From NCBI GenBank assembly GCA_963715405.1, contig OY970239.1:1364001-1428000 (forward strand): a DNA stretch of 64,000 nucleotides, in the 5' to 3' direction. The notes beneath the pieces were generated by a model. That model ran no database searches. It saw only the letters and a program-made list of their open reading frames with translations, and was not told where the DNA came from. The stretch is from JALZKA01 sp963715405 (lineage in GTDB: Bacteria; Actinomycetota; Thermoleophilia; Solirubrobacterales; 70-9). The position numbers and the translations under genes were made by a program. Shown piece after piece: positions 61,845 to 64,000 of this stretch; within the stretch, counting starts at the first letter, position 1; the number at the start of each line of letters is the position of its first letter.

Positions 61845-63636
61845 TTACCTCCCCTTTTGAGTGTCCACCCGTAGGCCCAATTCTCGTAGCTGCGTCGGAT
61901 CGACTGGCGCTGGTGCCCCCGTAAGGGGGTCTGCGCCTGACGCTGCCTTGGGGAAAGCAATCACATCTCGGATCGAGTCTGCATCGAGGATTCGCTGAAC
62001 GATGCGGTCGAAGCCGTAGGCGATGCCGCCATGCGGAGGGGCCCCATAGCGAAACGCCTCGAGCAAGAACCCGAAGCGCGCCTCCGCCTCGGCATCATCG
62101 ATGCCCATCGCCGCGAACGCGAGCTTTTGCACACCGGGATCGGAGATACGGATCGAGCCTCCGCCGATCTCCTGGCCGTTCCAGACGATGTCGTAGGCCT
62201 GCGCGCGCGCCGCGCCGGGGTCGGCCGGGTCGAGCGCGCCCTCAGGGGCCGTGAAGGGATGGTGGAGCGGGTCCCAAGAACCGGTCTCCTCATTTCGATG
62301 AAAGAGCGGCCAGTCGACGATCCAGCAAAAGGAATGGCTCTCGGGTTCGATCAGATCGAAGCGTGCCGCCAGATCCAGCCGAAGCTGAGCGAGCACCGAG
62401 TTGGCGGTCTTGGCTGCGTCGGCCACGATGAGAAGGAGATCACCTTCCTCTGCTCCGAGCTCGGCGTTGAGCGCTGAGAGCTCTTCGACGGAGAGGAACT
62501 TGGAGGTCGGCGAGCGCCAACCGTCGCCCTCGCGAAACGCCCACACAAGTCCCTTTGCGCCGAGCTCCTGCGCACGCTCGATCAGCCCGTCGAGCGCCGA
62601 GCGAGGCATATCGCGCTTGCCTGCGTTCAGCCCCTTGACGACGCCGCCCGACCCGAGCGCGCCGGCGAATACCTTGAACTCGGTCTCGGCAAGCGCTCCC
62701 GAGAGATCGCGAAGCTCCAGGCCGAAGCGGAGGTCCGGGCCGGTCGGTGCCGAAGCGCGCGAGCGCCTCGTCGTAGCTCAGGCGCTGCAGAGGCAGCTCG
62801 ACCCGGGGGCCGCCCACCTGCTCCAGAACGTGGGCGATGAGCCGCTCGTTTATCTCGAGGACGTCTTCGGCCTCGACGAACGACATCTCGATGTCGAGCT
62901 GGGTGAAGTCGGGCTGGCGGTCCGCGCGCTGGTCCTCGTCGCGAAAGCACCGAGCGATCTGGTAGTAGCGCTCGAAGCCACCCACCATGAGGAGCTGCTT
63001 GAAGAGCTGCGGCGACTGCGGCAGCGCATAGAAGGATCCGGCCTCACGCCTCGCGGGGACCAGGAAGTCGCGGGCGCCTTCCGGCGTCGAGCGCGTGAGG
63101 ACGGGAGTCTCGATCTCAAGGAAGCCCTCCGAGTCGAAGAACTCGCGCATCGCCCGAGCTACTGCCGCCCGGGCTGCGATGGCGCGCTGGAGCGGCTCAC
63201 GGCGGAGGTCGAGATAGCGATGGCGAAGTCGCATCTCCTCCCCCACCTCGCCCGAGAAGCTCTCGATCTCAAACGGCGGCGTGTCGGCGTCCGCAAGCTG
63301 GTCGGCCGCTCTGACCCGGACTTCGAACTCGCCGGTCGCCATCTCAGGGTTGATCGTCTCCTCGGAGCGCCGGACGACCGGTCCCGACACCGAGACCACA
63401 TCCTCGGCGCGGAGGGTGTGCCCCAGCGCGAAGGCCTCTCCCGACTCGTCGGGGTGAAATACGAGCTGAACGAGTCCGGTGCGGTCGCGAAGGTCCACGA
63501 AGACGACGCCCCCGTGGTCGCGCCGGCGGTGGACCCACCCGGCTACCCGCACGTCGGAGCCCACCGTGTCTTCGAGAACCCCTCCGCACCAGGCGTCGCG
63601 GTAGCGGTTGGCTTTGATCGCCGGAAGCTCGCTCAT
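61845..63636 (-). CDS. aspS: Aspartyl-tRNA synthetase, frameshifted in the middle
   Basis: AspS charges tRNA-Asp (or Asp/Asn). The ATG at 63636 overlaps the hisS stop (ATGA). The first frame carries the OB domain (WVHRRRDHGGVVFVDLRDR) and class II motif 2 (YYQIARCFRDEDQRADRQPDFTQLDIE, landmarks RCFRDEDQRADRQ). The frame is lost after FGTDRP and resumes DLRFGLELRDLSGAL; one extra G in CGGCCCGGACC near 62737 explains it. The second frame has the GAD domain and motif 3 GIAYGFDRIVQRIL, ending at 61845. The restored length is 596 residues. Bacterial-type AspS with GAD domain; discrimination of tRNA-Asn cannot be told. Confidence 0.93.
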
Positions 63637-64000
63637 TGATCTGCCCCAGCGCGTTCGCGCTTGATCTCAGACGTGATGTCATTGAGGTCGAGAGGGCGCT
63701 CGTCGCCCGTCTTCATGTCCCGCAGGAGAGCCGAGCCATCGTCGGCGAGGACCACCGCACGCTCGGCCCCCGAGCGGTTCGCCTGCTTCATCTGCCCCTT
63801 CTCCGAGCGCTCGGCGAGATCCAGGTCGACACACGCTCCGGCGCGGCGGGCCTCCGTAGCAAGCTGGAGCGCACGTTCGCGCTGGCTTTCGGGCGCCACG
63901 ATGAACGCGTCGAGGCGAGGCTCTTCGGCCGGCGCGTCGAGCGCCAGCATGATGCGCTCGATCCCGGCGGCCCATCCCACGCCCGGCACGTCAGGGCCGC
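63633..64000 (-). CDS. hisS: Histidyl-tRNA synthetase, C-terminal part
   Basis: The frame is open at the window edge. It contains class II motif 3 VGWAAGIERIMLAL, then the anticodon-binding domain (DAFIVAPESQRERALQLATEARRAGACVDLDL region, landmark FIVAPESQRE) and the typical LSEKG/MKQAN segment (ERSEKGQMKQANRSGAERAV, landmark KGQMKQANRSGA). It ends TSEIKRERAGADQ. It is immediately upstream of aspS, which overlaps it by four bases; hisS-aspS is a common bacterial pair. Confidence 0.93.
   Translation of the reverse strand, partial: GPDVPGVGWAAGIERIMLALDAPAEEPRLDAFIVAPESQRERALQLATEARRAGACVDLDLAERSEKGQMKQANRSGAERAVVLADDGSALLRDMKTGDERPLDLNDITSEIKRERAGADQ

Overview
This is a GC-rich bacterial chromosome segment. 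Gene content and order point to an actinobacterium, most likely a deep-branching class such as Thermoleophilia/Solirubrobacterales. Two classical actinobacterial gene blocks are recognisable. tlyA-nadK-recN-(...)-pyrG-NUDIX-xerD lies at 20.0 to 10.6 kb. alaS-ruvX-mltG-aroE-(...)-aroC-aroKB-aroQ-pepQ-(...)-efp-nusB lies at 58.3 to 25.1 kb. Both run on the minus strand and both match the order known in Mycobacterium tuberculosis, but each is interrupted by insertions. Most genes are on the minus strand and many overlap by 1-4 bases (ATGA, GTGA, TTGA), which implies long, translationally coupled operons. The class assignment is inference, because no rRNA is present.

Layout. 0-3.4 kb: partial lipoprotein, short-chain dehydrogenase, hypothetical protein, GT1 glycosyltransferase, tRNA-Asn. 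3.4-4.2 kb: a lower-GC HNH nuclease gene behind a near-perfect LexA box. 4.2-8.5 kb: dnaG, dGTPase-like gene, DUF3159-like gene, recO. 8.6-15.0 kb: P1 peptidase and mutM bracketed by an inverted pair of 43-bp palindromic repeats, then xerD, NUDIX, M20 peptidase, pyrG. 15.1-20.0 kb: recN, nadK and tlyA, with a flavoprotein-Rieske gene inserted on the plus strand. 20-22 kb: a small membrane protein behind CRP-like and LexA-like sites, an RTX-type secreted protein, and a cluster of hairpins. 22-26 kb: efp-nusB-xseB-like-ispA-dxs (translation, antitermination, isoprenoid precursors). 26-34 kb: an accessory stretch between pepQ and efp (flavoprotein, beta-propeller, LtrA, acidic protein, M42 peptidase, PHP hydrolase with RTX tail). 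34-38 kb: aroC-aroKB-aroQ-pepQ. 38-53 kb: a type IV pilus locus (pilV, pilW, pilX, pilP-like, pilO, pilN, pilM, pilD, pilA, then topoisomerase IB, then pilC, pilT, pilB). 53-64 kb: aroE, mltG, ruvX, alaS, an IscU/NifU-MnmA fusion, a thioredoxin-like protein, a 6S RNA candidate, a membrane protein, aspS and the 3' end of hisS.

Main points. The pilin gene pilA lies behind a GEMM-I (cyclic dinucleotide) riboswitch, with a hairpin that holds its ribosome binding site, so pilus production is probably controlled by a cyclic dinucleotide. The pilus genes sit exactly between aroE and aroC. A 46-bp perfect-armed palindrome is carried in frame inside the aroKB coding sequence, and at least two other palindromic repeat families lie between genes. 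Between 39 and 63 kb, nine genes (including the essential alaS and aspS) carry single-base reading-frame shifts, nearly all +1. I interpret these mainly as consensus errors and give the reconstructed gene extents.
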